Below are positions 27,401 through 42,400 of a stretch of 64,000 nucleotides of DNA, piece after piece. The DNA lies in assembly GCF_002443255.2 (NCBI RefSeq), contig NW_019211459.1:399333-463332 (forward strand), in the 5' to 3' direction. This DNA comes from Varroa destructor (Eukaryota > Arthropoda > Arachnida > Mesostigmata > Varroidae). The notes beneath the pieces are model-generated. The model did not search any database. It saw nothing but the letters and a program-made list of their open reading frames with translations, and was not told where the DNA came from. Position 1 is the first letter of the stretch. Every line of letters begins with the position of its first letter. Position numbers and translations under genes: made by a program.

Positions 27401-30400
27401 TGTGTGCGGTGTCTTCAATAGAAAAACGGGGCTGTTTCTAAGCCATCTTTGAATTATGGCATTGACATTTCAGTTCCAGACGAGTGCGAACGCGACACGG
27501 ATTGTGCCGATGATCTGATTTGTCGTCCAGACCTTACGGGTTGCCGAAAGTGCGTTCCCATTTGCGTGTACGAAAAATGTGGCCCACATGCAATCTGCGT
27601 GGGTATTCGTCATAAGGCTCACTGCAGTTGCGAGCCTGGATTTGAGGGTGATCCCTATAACCCCACTGTTGGCTGTAAGGTATAATGACACTAAGCAGGA
27701 ACAAAGACCAAAACTCAATATAAAAACAACTCCGAAATCCGATCTGATCTGCAAAATTGTCGTTCCGGTTTACTTTGTGTAATGACTACATTGTGCTCTC
27801 TCTATGCATTCAACTCTGTGGACTTTCTACCCGATATTTGTGAAAGCGTATAGAAAAAATTCAAAATTTAATGTAACCAAAATCCATTATTGCCCCGCAT
27901 TAATAAACGTAAACACGTATACGATAACGAATCTGTCCGTCGCACATAGTCGCTGTAGTGTTGATGATGGGTGGATTTAAAATGCCCAGTACCTAGAACT
28001 ACTGGGAGTTGAAATGCACCTGTAAATAAAATGGGCACATCTGGAAAAAAATTAGGGCCTTAGCTGATACTCATACCATACAGAATAGTAGCAAACATTT
28101 TTTTGTGCATTTTAACAATGTTCTAGCTGTCAATGTACACCTGTCTATATAGTATTTCTAGAACTGTATCTAAACAAAAAAAGAAGTGTCATTTCTCACG
28201 GTTGGAGTTATTGAGTATCATCACCATCCAATACAATCGTAGCTTTCATCCCGTATCTGAACCGCTCGCTAGTCGTTCGGTAATCTACAAATAACCTCTT
28301 AGTAGTACGTCAAGGGACATTGATAGGTGCAAAGCTCAAATACGCTACATACATTTAACGTACGCATAATTTTAACGGAATTAAAACGAGCCAAGATTTC
28401 TTGCAGTGCTACAAATCGACCCAAAGTCATGAGCTAGCTGATTGTTAGAGCTCATCTGAGCGACTCGATCGGAGATTGATATTCGTTTTCCCAATAGCCA
28501 CTAATTTCTATCAAAGATCACAGTTACATAAAACATGGTTTCTCGATTTTTTAAGCTCTTCTAAATCTAAAATCTACCAATAGGCTTGCTTCGTGGAAGT
28601 GTCGAGTCTTTGAGAAACTGCATGAAAACTGGCAACAATGTAAACTGTCGATTTCGGCTTAAACTCTAAAAAAGAGGCATTGTTTTTTTGTCATGACGAG
28701 TTTGTTATTCGTGACGGTTTCGGTTTTGTCCGAGTTTTTCTCGACTTAAGCGCTTTTATATATACATATAGCTCCCAATTTATGCATATATATATATATC
28801 AATTTGATAAGATGTATGATTGTTGCACGATTCTAATAGGTACTTGTGTTACAATCTTTAGATCCTAGCACCAGTTATTGAGGGCTGCCAACTGGACGAC
28901 GATTGTACCCAAAGTGAGATTTGTGTCCGTGGCCACAAGTGCGTTCCTGCATGTGATCGCCGTCAGTGCGGGCCTAACGCTGTCTGCCATGCATTCAACC
29001 ACCGTGCCCAATGCGCCTGCCTTGAAGGGTTTAAAGGAGATCCCGACAACCCTATAAATGGTTGTCGTCGCAAGGACGAATGCACAGCCGATGAAGACTG
29101 TTACGCGAAGCACGACGTCTGCCGTGCGGACAACACCGGTGAACGTCGCTGTGTGCACGCTTGCAGATACAACAAGTGCGGCTTTAATACGCGCTGCGTC
29201 GCCGGGGAGCACAACTATCATTGCGAATGCGTCGAAGGCCACGTCCGCGATCCGGGTAATCTGTTTGCGTGTGTTCCACGTGCTATCGACGAATGCAGGA
29301 ACCACACCATGTGCCCGAGCACCGCCCAGTGCATTCCTAATTCACTCGGGGTGTTTCGGTGTGCAGAGGTGTGTATCAGCTTCAGCTGTACACCTGATGC
29401 CGACTGCATTCCCCTTAACCACATGGGACGCTGCCGATGTCGTGAAGGTTTCACTGGAGACCCGAACAGTCGCGAGGGATGCCGAACGATTCCCGAACCA
29501 GAGTGCATCGCCCATTCGGACTGTTCTCTACCTACCCAAGTGTGCCAATTTGACGAGCATTATGGCGAACGACGATGTCAGGACGGATGTCGCTTTGTGA
29601 AATGTGGACCACGAGCCATCTGTGTAGTTGACAATCATCTTCCAAAGTGTGCCTGTCCTCACGGAAACTATATCGGTGACCCCTACGATCAACGTGACGG
29701 CTGCCGCCAGGTCGAGTGTCTCAAAGACGAGGACTGCCATCCAAAGAAAGCTTGCTTCCCTAACTTCTACTGCGAGGATCCATGCGTCGATGGATGCGGA
29801 ATAAACGCTGCCTGCGTAGCACAAAACCATCAACGCATCTGCCATTGTCGACCCGGCTACACTGGTGACCCACTCGTCCGTTGCGAAGAAATTCACTTCT
29901 GCGACTCGAACCCATGTCACTTATCCGGGAAGTGCGTTGACACACCCGGCGGCTATGAATGCGTTTGCCAAAACGGCTTTATTGGCGACCCATATCGCCA
30001 GGGTTGCCGACACCCGAACTCATGTCCAAACGGCAACGGTGACTGCCCTGGACATTTGGCCTGCTTCCCCGACCATAAAGGATCCCCCATGTGTCAAAAC
30101 CCATGCGACCACTTCTCTTGCGGACCGAACACACAGTGCCGCCCAGATAACAAACACGGTGCCGTTTGTGAATGCCTCTCCCACTTTCGGGGCGATCCGG
30201 CTGCCGGCTGTGTGCGTGAGTCTTTCGGATGTCTACACGATGCTGACTGCGCAGGAGGATACGTCTGTTTGGATGCTCAATGTCGATTGGCTTGTAGTCG
30301 AGAGAATGATTGCGCTGTCGGTGAGAAATGTGTCGGCTCCCGTTGCGTGCATATGTGCTATTCGAACAATGACTGTCCTCCTAAGGAGGCCTGCCTATCT

Positions 30401-33400
30401 AACGGATACTGCCAGATTGGATGTCGCACGAACGCCGACTGTCCCTCGGAAGAGACTTGTAGCCAGAACCGTTGCCAAAACCCGTGCCTTATCAGAGGTC
30501 TATGCGGACCTAATGCCATCTGTACCGTGCGAAACCATGAGGCATACTGTTCATGTGCTGATGGTTTAGTCGGCAACCCTACCCCACAAATTGGTTGCAC
30601 ACGAGCTGTGCTCACTTGCACAGGACGCGGAAGAGGTGACTGTCCTAGCGGCTTGTCTTGCTTCGAGAATCGCTGTCGAGCTACTTGCAGTGGTTGTATC
30701 GTTGGCGAAGCCTGTGTTAGGGACTTCTGTATGTCGTCGTGCGCGGGTGACAGTGAATGTCCCGCGGGAGAACTTTGTATCCATGGTCACTGCCAGTTTG
30801 GCTGCCGAACAGACAACGACTGCCAAGTACATCAGGTCTGCTCACTTAACACTTGTCATTGTAAACCAGGATTTAAGGAAACGCCATATGGGTGTGAAGA
30901 TATCAACGAATGCATCGTGGACCATCCTTGTCATAAGAGTGCCATTTGCCATAACACCCTCGGCAGTTTTCTCTGTAAATGTCCGGAAGGCTTCATCGGA
31001 GATGGTTTTACTGGATGTTCAAACCCTGGCGAATGCCCACGGGGCGACGTCGATTGTCCTCAACACGCTGCCTGCGACCGATCGGGTATAACGCGTTGCA
31101 TCGATCCCTGCGCTAACAACCCATGCGGTCCTTATGCTATTTGCAGTGTCCTCAACCACCGTCGGCAGTGTCACTGCCCTAAAACAGGCCTGTTCACTGG
31201 CGACCCTTACGACAAAAATCGAGGATGTATTGCTGTGGATTGCCTTGCTGACACTGACTGCCACCTGTCCGAACATTGCGTGAACTTCGTTTGTCAAAGT
31301 CCCTGCGATAATGTCAATTGTGGTCCCCACGGTACCTGCGTCGTTCGAAATCGTCAGTCTTCTTGCGAATGTGATCGCGGCTACGAGAACAAAGGCTTGC
31401 TGCATTGTGTCGATGTGGATGAATGCGCAGGACATCCCTGCCATTACACCGCTTTATGCGACAATACTTCAGGAGGCTACACCTGCCGTTGTCCCGCTCA
31501 CCTGGTCGGAGATCCGTTTGCAAAGCCTGGTCAGCCCGGCTGTCACGATCCGAATATTTGTTTTAACGGAAACAGCGACTGCCCGTCGACGTCCGCCTGT
31601 CTTGACGTCAAGGGTACGCCCTACTGTAAAGACCCCTGTGAAGTGTCAAACCCTTGCGGCAGTAATTCGAAATGTACCTGCATTAACCATCAGCCGGTGT
31701 GCAGTTGTGCACCAGGTTTTACGGGTAACCCTAAAGTGCGCTGTGAGGTCGTTGAATGCATTGCTGATGGCGACTGCCGTGACTCGGAGATCTGCGCGCT
31801 TAACAAGTGTGTAGATGCCTGCCGTAGCAATGGAAACTGTGGTATAAATACGATCTGCGAATCGAAGCTGCACAGCGCGCTATGTCGTTGCAAGGATGGT
31901 TTCCGCGGAAATCCTAGCAGTGGCTGTATTAAGAACATTCCGTGTGACTACGATGACAACTGTCCGATCGGTGAATTCTGCTATCGAGGCTTATGCCGAC
32001 TTTACTGTAAAGCGAACCGTGAGTGTGGCAGCAATGAGATCTGCGAGGACGGCCGTTGCCGTGAAGTGTGCCGCGCAAACAGCGATTGTCCCGAAGGCTT
32101 TCGTTGCGTGCTCGGCAACTGCGAACCTGCTGACCGCTGCTTCCACGATGGCGAATGCGGTGAGCAACGAATTTGCCGCTCTTCGCATCGTGGTTATGAC
32201 GCTTGTATTGATCCGTGCGAGACCACCCTGTGCGGACGGAATGCGGTCTGCATCCCTAACAAGCACAGCGCCATCTGCAAATGCCTCGAGGGCTACGTTG
32301 GAGACCCGCTCGACGGTCGGGTTGGGTGCAAAAAGGCTGAATGTTTCCACCACGAAGATTGTCGCGATGATCAAATTTGTCACGAGAACAAATGTATCGA
32401 CCTCTGCGTGATTCGCCAAGGTTGTGGGCCAAATGCACACTGTATCTCTAAGCATCATTCCGCTACATGTACCTGTCGGGAAGGCTATGAAGGTGATCCG
32501 GTTATCGGCTGTGTACTTATTGACTTCTGTCGCAAAAGCAACCCCTGCCATCGAACGGCCCTGTGCCGAAACCGATTCGGTGGCGCTCAATGCGAATGTC
32601 CACCGGACCGACACATTGGCAATCCCAATGGTCCACCCGGTTGTCGACACCCGAACGAGTGTCCTAACGGTGATGTCGACTGCCCACCGACTGCCGCTTG
32701 CATTCATGACGGCTCAGTCCCAATGTGCAAGTCACCCTGCAGTATTGTGGGCACCTGTGGACCGGACGCCATTTGTCGGGTTGACAATCACAAAGCTAGC
32801 TGCTACTGCCCGCACGGATTCACTGGCCAACCTTACGATCGTGCAACGGGATGTGTACGAATCCCACCATTTTGTGACGATGATACCTCATGTCCTGCTC
32901 CCCTGGTCTGCGAGAAGCGCCGCTGTCGACCGCCTTGTTCTGGAAAGGACGATTGTGCCACCCGGGAAATTTGTGTTCATGGTCACTGTATCCAAGGCTG
33001 TCTTGAGGACCACGACTGTCTCGACAAGGAGATTTGTCTGGAAAAGAACTGCGTAGTCGGTTGCCGAGCTGATTCAGACTGCCGTTACGATGAAACATGT
33101 ATTTTGAACCAGTGCAAAAACCCCTGTGCTAACCCAACTGCCTGCGGAACGAACGCTGAATGCCAAACAATTCAGCACCGTGTCCAGTGTACTTGTCCGC
33201 CACGGTTCACCGGTGACGCATTGGTATCGTGCGTCCGAGTTTCGGTCGCTTGCCGTACCGCAGTTGAGTGCGGCGATCAATACAGTTGCGTGGCGACCCG
33301 CTGCCGCGTTGATTGCTCTACTGACGCCGACTGTGCATTTGGCGAACGTTGTTTTTCTAACAGTTGCTATATCCTTTGTCGATCAGACTCTGAGTGTCAC

Positions 33401-36400
33401 GATGGCGAAATCTGCGTCGGTAACCGTTGTCAGCTGGGTTGTCGTTCCAACGAGCAGTGCCCTGATCATTTGGCCTGCGTCAGCAACCAGTGCCGTGACC
33501 CGTGCGAAGGCCAGGCGACATGCGGACCTAATGCCGAATGTCGCGTCGCCAATCATCGACCGGTTTGTTCCTGTCCTTCGCACTTCGTTGGCAGGCCACA
33601 TGCCAATGTGGCCTGTGTGCGTCGTGCTATCATCTGTAGCGCATCGCAAACTTGTGAACCTGGCAGTGTTTGCTTCCTAGGCTATTGTCGGTTAACGTGC
33701 AGTACGAACCAGGATTGCGCTCTAAACGAACGTTGCGTTGACAATCGTTGCCACGTCCAGTGTCACCGTGACAAGGAATGCTTTGACTGGGAGATTTGTG
33801 AACATAACTTCTGCAAAGTTGGGTGTCGCGCCGACACCGATTGTCCTTCGCATCTGGCCTGCATTAAGAATCAATGCACTGATCCTTGTGCTAGCCCAGC
33901 GGCCTGTGGTACTAACGCTGTTTGCGTCGTCCATAACCACCGGCCACAGTGTTCGTGCCCCGCCGGACTTCGAGGTGAAGCCGAAATTGAGTGCGTACGA
34001 ACAGCTGTAGACTGCCGCACAAACGACGAATGCGGAGTCGGCCAACGTTGTGAGTCTACCATCTGCCGCGTCAGCTGCTCGAGTGATAACGAATGCTTCG
34101 ATAACGAACGTTGCGTCGAACGATACTGCAGCTGTAAGTACTTGTTTAATAACTAACGTAACAGAGTAATAAGTTCGTATCTCCTTTAGGATACAGCGTG
34201 TCCTTACACATTTCCGATTGGATGTTTGGTAACCCGAATTATTACTGCAGTACAAAAGCCAAGTTATTATAAAAATAAATAACTCCTTTGACATTCTAAG
34301 GAATAATTCTTTATTTTCTTGTGTATTTGATTCGATGGTCAGGCGGCCGATGAAAATTACATACAATTTCACCTTGATGTCGAAAACAAACTGCAAGGAC
34401 GCCCAATTATCGCAATATTTACTTAGGTGGTGTCCTTTGTCCCTGTGTTTGTGTCGGGCTTGTTAGCCACTAGTCCGTAGTACTACGTAGTAAGCAATAC
34501 GACTGCTTCACTGCCCTAAAACCATCCGGGCGTGCTGATATATTTACTTTCTTCTTCTGATGATAATGCGAACACCCACTAGTCTGATAATTGCTTACAT
34601 AGCGATGACCTTAGGGTCGTACTGATTTCACCATCTTCCCTCTTGATCTTCTCAGTGAAAAATCTCTTATCGACGAACGCTGTATATCAACATACTTTTA
34701 CGGGAGCACATCTTCCGAATTGCGAGTATCTCTAATGATATTCGAGTACTACGCCATATAACTGGACTACTCTACACTACATATTGGTATTTGGGTCTAT
34801 ATGCATGATGAACTATATAGCTTATTTTGGGTGTTTAACAGTATTGATGGGTTAATAGCTAATATGTAATGATGTGTGGAGCACAAGTGCAAAATAATCA
34901 TATCTATTTAATGTAACTTCAGTGATCTGTACTGCGGATACCGTTTGTCCAAAGAATCACATCTGCGAGAAAGGACTCTGCTTCCGTAAGTGTTTTAGTC
35001 ATATGTAGGGAAATATCTATTAATCTATGCTGCCATATCAAAAATAGTGCCTGATTTCTGATGATCTGATCGTTTTGGACCTGCTTGAAGTACAGATCCA
35101 ATGTACAGCCAACAGCAGCTAACAGTCATAGAGTTGTATGTATGTTCTATTTGGCGCGACATCTTCAGTTCTAGTTTTTTTTTGTACATGATCGCCTAAT
35201 ATATCACCCACTATTTTTCCAGTGGGCTGCCGATCTGACTATGATTGTCCATCCAGCGAACAGTGTTTGAACCGTCAATGCGTCAATCCCTGTGAGAGCC
35301 CTACAGCTTGCGGACCCCATGCAAAATGCCAGCCTACCAGCCATCGCGCCTTGTGCAGCTGCCTGCCGGGCTTCACTGGCGACCCCCAAGTAGAATGTAA
35401 TAAAGTTGAGTGCGTCATCGATTCGGAGTGTTCACTCGGCAAAATCTGTCAGAACTACCGTTGCTATGAGGGCTGTCGGTCGGATGCGACGTGCAGAGAT
35501 GACCAATCATGCATCAGTCGTCAGTGCCAAAATCCATGTACCTTCATGGGCGCTTGTGGAGCCAATGCTATTTGTGTAACGAAGAACCATCAGCTAACGT
35601 GTAGTTGCCCGCCGAAAACAATCGGCGATCCATTTGTGGAATGTATCAACGATCCTGATGTTTGTACGCGAAGCAGTGAGTGCGGCCCGGAACGTTCCTG
35701 TGACAGCGGTCGTTGTGTTCTTATTGTTGAGTGCCATCGCGACCCAGACTGTCAGCTCGGTCATATCTGTGAATCCCATCGTTGTTTCGAGGGATGTCGC
35801 AGTGACTCCAATTGTCCGGTGAATCAGGCGTGTCACAATGGCCAGTGTCGCAACCCTTGCACGATCCGTGGTGCGTGCGGGGTGCACGCCGATTGTTTAC
35901 CCGAACGTCATCAGGCTCATTGCTTCTGCCCGCCCGGCCTTACTGGGAATCCACAATTCGAATGCAAGCGATCGCAGGATTGTCGTGTTAGTGAAGAATG
36001 CCAACCTGGCTTTGTGTGCCTGCGAGGACAATGCGCTCCTGCCGAATTCTGCGCCTCTGATAATGATTGCAATCGTGGCGAGATTTGCGAGAACACTCGC
36101 TGCATCGTGGGCTGTCGTTCGAATAGCGATTGCGATTTCTTCCTTGAGTGTCGTGAGCGCGTGTGCAAAGATCCGTGCGTTACTGGCGCATGTGGTATTA
36201 ATGCGCGCTGTCAAGCTCTAGGACATCATGCTGAATGTAGGTGCCCGCAGAACTATGAAGGCGATCCCCGTGTGCACTGCAAAGAGATCCAAGTCGAGTG
36301 CCACACTGACAACGATTGCGGTCTGGAGAAGTACTGCGTCAGCACGCGGTGCATCTTCGGATGCCGCGTCGATGAGCACTGTCCATTCGACAAGGCGTGT

Positions 36401-39400
36401 ATTCAAGGTCAATGCAACAACCCATGCAGCCAAATTGGCGCCTGTGGTATCAACGCACTGTGTCGTCCCCACCATCATCGTGCCGTCTGTACCTGCCCAC
36501 ACGACAAAGTTGGTGATCCCCGCGTACAATGCACAACAAAGATTGTCGTCCACGAAATTCGTACTGAATGTTCAACGGACCATCCGTGCACAGCTGGTTT
36601 CATTTGTCGCAACCATCACTGTATCCCCGATGGCTGCTCACACGATTCCGCGTGCAATCCCGGCGAAATCTGCGAACGACGCAAATGCATCCCCGGTTGT
36701 CGACGCGATTCGGACTGTACATTCGACAAAGCCTGCATTAACGCCCGCTGCATCGATCCATGCAGCGTTCAGAACGCGTGCGGCATCAATGCTCATTGTC
36801 GACCCGTCGTCCACCGACCTGTATGCTCGTGTGTACCAGCCTTTGAAGGTAATCCGTACGACCGCTGTAGTAAACCCGAGATCCGTCTACCACCGCCAGA
36901 ATGTACTCGTGACCCTGACTGTACGCTTGGGAAGATTTGTGAACTGCAGCATTGTATCGAAGGCTGCCGAAGCGATGATAACTGTCCGTTCGATCGAGCC
37001 TGTTACAGCCGCATCTGTCAAAATCCGTGCCTTCAGCCACACGCCTGTGGTAAGGGTGCCAAATGTTTGCCAGCTTCCCATCGTCCTGTCTGTACGTGTT
37101 CAGCCGGACTCACTGGAGACCCCGCGTTCGAGTGCACAGTTCCAACTCAGGAATTCTGCTTCCACGACGCCGATTGTCCTCTGGGCCGCATCTGCGAGAA
37201 GGGCTTCTGCGTCGACGCATGCCGAACTGATGATGCTTGTCCATTCGATCAAGCCTGTATCCGAAATCGATGTCAAAATCCGTGCAGTTTCGAATACGTT
37301 TGCGGTCTCAACGCTGACTGTAAGGCAGCCAACCATAAAGCGGTTTGCCTGTGTACTCCCGGTCTTACTGGTAACCCACTTGAGCAGTGTGTCGAGGTAC
37401 GGGAGGCTGGGTGTTACCACGATCGAGAATGCCCATTCGGTCAAATCTGTATAACCAAGGATTGCATCGAAGGCTGCCGAACGGACGATCACTGTTCGCC
37501 GCTGGAAGCTTGTTATCGTGGAAAATGCACTAACCTGTGCAAACTTCCAGGCACTTGCGGAACTGGCGCGACCTGCGTAATGGAGGCTCATCGACCTGTA
37601 TGCAGCTGTGAACCAGGTTATATCGGGGACCCGCGTTTCGAGTGCCGTCTCTCGCCGCCCGAGCAGCCGAAAGAGTGCGAAATAGACTCTGAATGTCAGC
37701 TACGCCACATATGCGAATCGCATAAATGTGTCTGTACGTAAGGCCCACAACAACATTTGAACCTATTGTTTATCTGTCTAGTCAGGTCGCAGTGAGGTAA
37801 TGACCCAAACCACTTCATATAAATTGATTTCAAGCGTAACCATAGGCAATATGCTACAGTTTATTTTGACTGCTGCCGTTATGCAATGAGAAAATCTTGT
37901 TTATCACGTGTATGCCTAAGTCACGGCCAGCAGAAGTATGTTCATATATGAGTCACTTAGAAATAAACACCATCAGTGCTTCATTTGTAGTATGTTACGG
38001 CGTAATGACAAATCGATGATGATATATCTAATAGGGCAAAAGTCTCGGCCTCGCTTGTTTTGTATGATTATGAAAACCTTGCTTATGTGTTTGAAGCGGA
38101 GATGTAGCCTTTATAAAGACAAGAAAATAGGGTTTGAGGTCGAAGGACGTATGCGCAATTCGTATCGGTATCATGGCTACCTTTATATAAAAAATCAATA
38201 GTACTCTAGAAAGTTGTCATTTAAGTTAACCTTTAACCGTGAAGGGACATGCCGACAAGAGGCCGTCTGTAGTAGTAATACCTGAACTTACAAGCGCCAT
38301 CCTCAACAGACGATAGCTTTCGGTTTCCAAATTGCATGATGTGACCATAGAAAGTGCCTAACTAAATTGAATTATACAGTGTGACACACGAAACAAGCAT
38401 TTTGCGACATATTAAAAGTAGTAGGAACCCAAGTGTACCGCTATCATGAAATAGGTACACATGTCGACGTATATTGTTTACAATTGCATTTCTCGAAAAG
38501 ATGGAACATTTGCTACGAAGGTTATTAGCTCTGAACTTATTAATAATGATTTGCACAGATACAGTACAGTTTGTGTAAAATAATAGTCTTCTACGAACGT
38601 ATATACGCGTCGCTGCTTTTTACCACATCTATTACAAGACAGTCAAACCACAGAATATCTAAAAATTATATGTACAATACCATGCATGATTTGAATAGTT
38701 GAAATTCGTGTTGATCAAAGCTCAACGTTGTAAATACTAGTTCGTCGACGTCCCAACTAATAGGCACAATAGGAAAGCATACATTATCAGCCCTGAAGTA
38801 GAGAACTAGGGCTTCGTCTTTAGGACAACACAGATTTGACTGGAAATATACAGGTTTCCAGTTTCGACACGTTAACGCCTCCACACCGTTAATAACATTG
38901 AAGTACCCTATACAGAAACTACACAGAACAGAGGAACAATGCAACGTCCTTGCGGAATATCAGATAGCAGAAATTGCGGCACACTTAGAACGTTTCCACC
39001 TCTTCCACAAATTAATTTCGTAATGACAGAAAGTCACTGAAAACTGTGGGGTACCTATTTGAGCCAAGCAAATTAATAGCAACAATCTACAATAGGAAAC
39101 AAGGTGAAGTAGCATTCTTATAAAGTCTCTGTATTCTTTCCTTCAGTCGGATGTCGTTCAGACCAGCGCTGTGGTCTTGAAGAGGCCTGCGTCAACGGTA
39201 TCTGCCAAAATCCCTGTTCTGTATTCGGCGCCTGCGGCCGTAACGCACTTTGCACACCTATCAACCACCACGCTGACTGCACGTGTCTGCCCGGGCATCG
39301 AGGCAATCCTGCCGTTGTCTGTGTTAAAGACGAACCGAAGCCTGAGTGTACACGCGATATTGAGTGTCCACTCGGATTCATTTGCGACAACCAGCGCTGC

Positions 39401-42400
39401 ATTGGTGTGTATTATATAAGAAACTAGGTGAAGGGTTTTATGATAGAACGATTAGTTTCGCTCTGCCGATTTCGAACCCTCGCTGTTTCCCAGAACCGAA
39501 TTTTACCTTTATAAGCTTATATCTTATTATAAATTATATAATTATAAATTAGAATTTTCATTGATAACAAATCAAGAAAGAGCAAGACATAATTCTAGGC
39601 TTAGATTATTTAAATTGATATTGTTTTCATTCATGTAAGCCGTATTTTTTGCTTCCTTGCGGCTGACCGTCTCTTAATGGTAATGATTTGATTTTTATAG
39701 AGGGCTGTCGCCATGACAACAACTGCGCAAACGACCGTGCATGCATGAACGGCCAATGTGAGCTCGTTTGCAGGTTGCCAAACGCGTGCGGTATTAATGC
39801 ACTCTGCCAAGCCCGAAATCACCATGCCATCTGCTCATGCCTGCCAGGATTCCAAGGCGACGCTCGCACAGAATGCAAAGAGTTGCGGGAACCCGGACAC
39901 TGCATTCACGACAGTGACTGCGCTGTCGGCCTCATCTGTGAAACTGCTGTCTGTGTGCCAGGCTGCCGCACCGACCATCACTGCGGGTTCCTTCAAGCCT
40001 GTATTCGTCAAACGTGCCAAGACCCTTGCAAACAATACGGAGCCTGTGGTCTCAATGCCGTATGCCGAGCCTGGAACCACGACCGTATTTGCAGCTGTCT
40101 GCCAGACCATACCGGCGATCCAAAACAGCACTGCGTCAAAGTTCTGCCCCCGCCACCCGAGTGTGTTCACGACACCGAATGCCATTACGGACGCATTTGT
40201 GAGCTGAACAAATGCATCGTCGGGTGTCGTTCTGATGTCAACTGTCCCATTGACAATCAGTGCCTCAATCGTCAATGTAAGAATCCTTGTCTGCGTTCTG
40301 GAGTTTGCGGACGCAACGCTATTTGCAACGCCGTACAGCATCGGGAACTTTGCACTTGTGACCCTGGCTACACTGGCGACCCGGAGATTGCGTGCGAAAA
40401 GGTTCCTGACGGATTCTGCCGTCGTGATGAGGAATGTGGCTTTGGTGAGATCTGTCACGCCTCGCGCTGTATTCCGGGCTGCCGAAGTCATAGTCAGTGT
40501 CCGTTCAACAAAGCTTGCATCAACCGTCTCTGCCAGGATCCTTGTCTCATCGGAGGGGTATGTGGCACGAACACGAAATGCCACGCAGCCAATCACGAAG
40601 CAATCTGCAACTGCCTGCCCGGGTACACGGGCGATCCGCTCACGCGATGCGAGCTTGTACCCAAGCCAGAATGCTACCACGACCTCGACTGCGGGGAAGG
40701 CTACGTTTGCGTAGATGGAAGGTGCAAGGACATCAATGAATGCCTACACGGCAGAGGCCCGTGCGGTCACGGCGCCATATGTAACAACTTACCCGGTAGC
40801 TACCAGTGCACCTGTCCAAGCGGTCTTATCGGAGACCCATACTATGAGCGATGTCGGCAAAGAGTTGAGGGCTGCACTCGTGACGACGATTGCAAGAACT
40901 ATGAGGCCTGCGACCGAATTACTGAACAATGTTATGACGTTTGTCACAAACCAGGCGTCTGCGGACGCGGTGCGGAATGCCTAGGCCTCCACCACCGACC
41001 CGAGTGTACATGTCCCAGTGGGCTGCGCGGAAACCCGCACGTTGAGTGCTCCGTTGCCAGAGGCTGCGTACATCACCATGAGTGCCCAGGAAATCTGCAA
41101 TGCCTTGGCGAGTACTGTGGTTGTCCACGGCCATTCCAGCAACGGGGCTTTTTCTGTATTCTCACTTCGCACAATTGCACCACCACCAATCCATGCTCCG
41201 AAAACCAGGAGTGTATCTATGACGGACCTGCACATACCGGTTTCTGCGTTTGCCCGCGCGGCTTTGTTCTCATGCCAAATGGCGTTTGCCGAGACATCAA
41301 TGAATGTGACCAAGTGCCGTTTCCTTGCGCAACTGGTGCACAATGCTATAACAAAATTGGATCATTTGAATGTGTTTGCCCTACTGGGACAAGCGGAGAA
41401 CCCTACCAGGCGGGCTGTGAGCCGCCGAAGGGTGAATGCACGACAGATCACGATTGTTCAGACCACAAGACGTGCAATGTATCTATTCTGAAATGCTATG
41501 ACCCCTGCCTCGTACCTGATGCCTGTGGCCACAACGCACGGTGCCGAGCGATACATCACAAGGCTCAGTGCGAATGTCCTGCGGGTCATACTGGTAATCC
41601 GAAAATCCAATGTTATAAACTTATTGGATGCCCACATGAATTCCAGTGTCCAGGAAACCTATTGTGTCTTGATGGTTACTGTGGTTGCCCCCCTGATTTC
41701 AAGCATCGACTTGACTACTGCTTCAGGACAAGCCACAACTGCACCACGACGAATCCCTGCGATCGGCATAACGAAGAATGTGTTTACGTCGGCCGCAAGG
41801 ATGGCTTCTGCGTTTGTCCCCGAGGCTTCCGCATCACACCTAATGATGACTGTGTCGACATCAATGAATGCGTGGAAATCACACCGTGTGGCCAGGCTGC
41901 CGACTGTGTGAATTTGCCCGGCAGCTATGAATGCGCCTGTCCACCTGAACACGAAGGAGACCCGTACAAGGGCGCTTGTTTGCGCATCGAGCCACCAAAA
42001 CCACGCTGTATAACCGACGACGATTGTCCGTTGCACGAGGCGTGTGACCGTTCGATACCTGATTGCCGCGATCCATGCTTGGACGCTCCATGCGGTATCG
42101 ACGCCAGCTGCCGCGTCCAGAGTCATCGACATTCTTGCACATGCCCACCCGGTTACACCGGTGATCCGCTCGTGCGCTGTGTGAAGATTGAGATCTGCGG
42201 CATCGACTACAATTGTCCCGGAAACCTAATCTGTCTCGACGATCACACCTGCGGCTGTCCCCCAAATCTGGAACGACGTGGCGACTTCTGTATCGCGGAA
42301 TCGCGTAACTGCACTACCACAAATCCCTGTCAAAAAAACGAAGATTGCATTTATGTCGGCCCAAAGGATGGCTTCTGCGTGTGTCCTCGTGGATTCAGAC

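Noticed and set aside
28865..34396. Long open frames on the minus strand and in other plus frames across the giant exons (up to about 240 codons)
   Set aside because: They overlap the 1,757-codon Dumpy-like exon and lack domains. They arise because the regular Cys/Gly/Asp codon pattern leaves few stops in the other frames.
39410..39500. Sequence with a GGTTCGAA-like T-loop on the minus strand
   Set aside because: The flanking bases do not form the five-pair T-stem, and no acceptor or anticodon stem fits, so it is not a tRNA.
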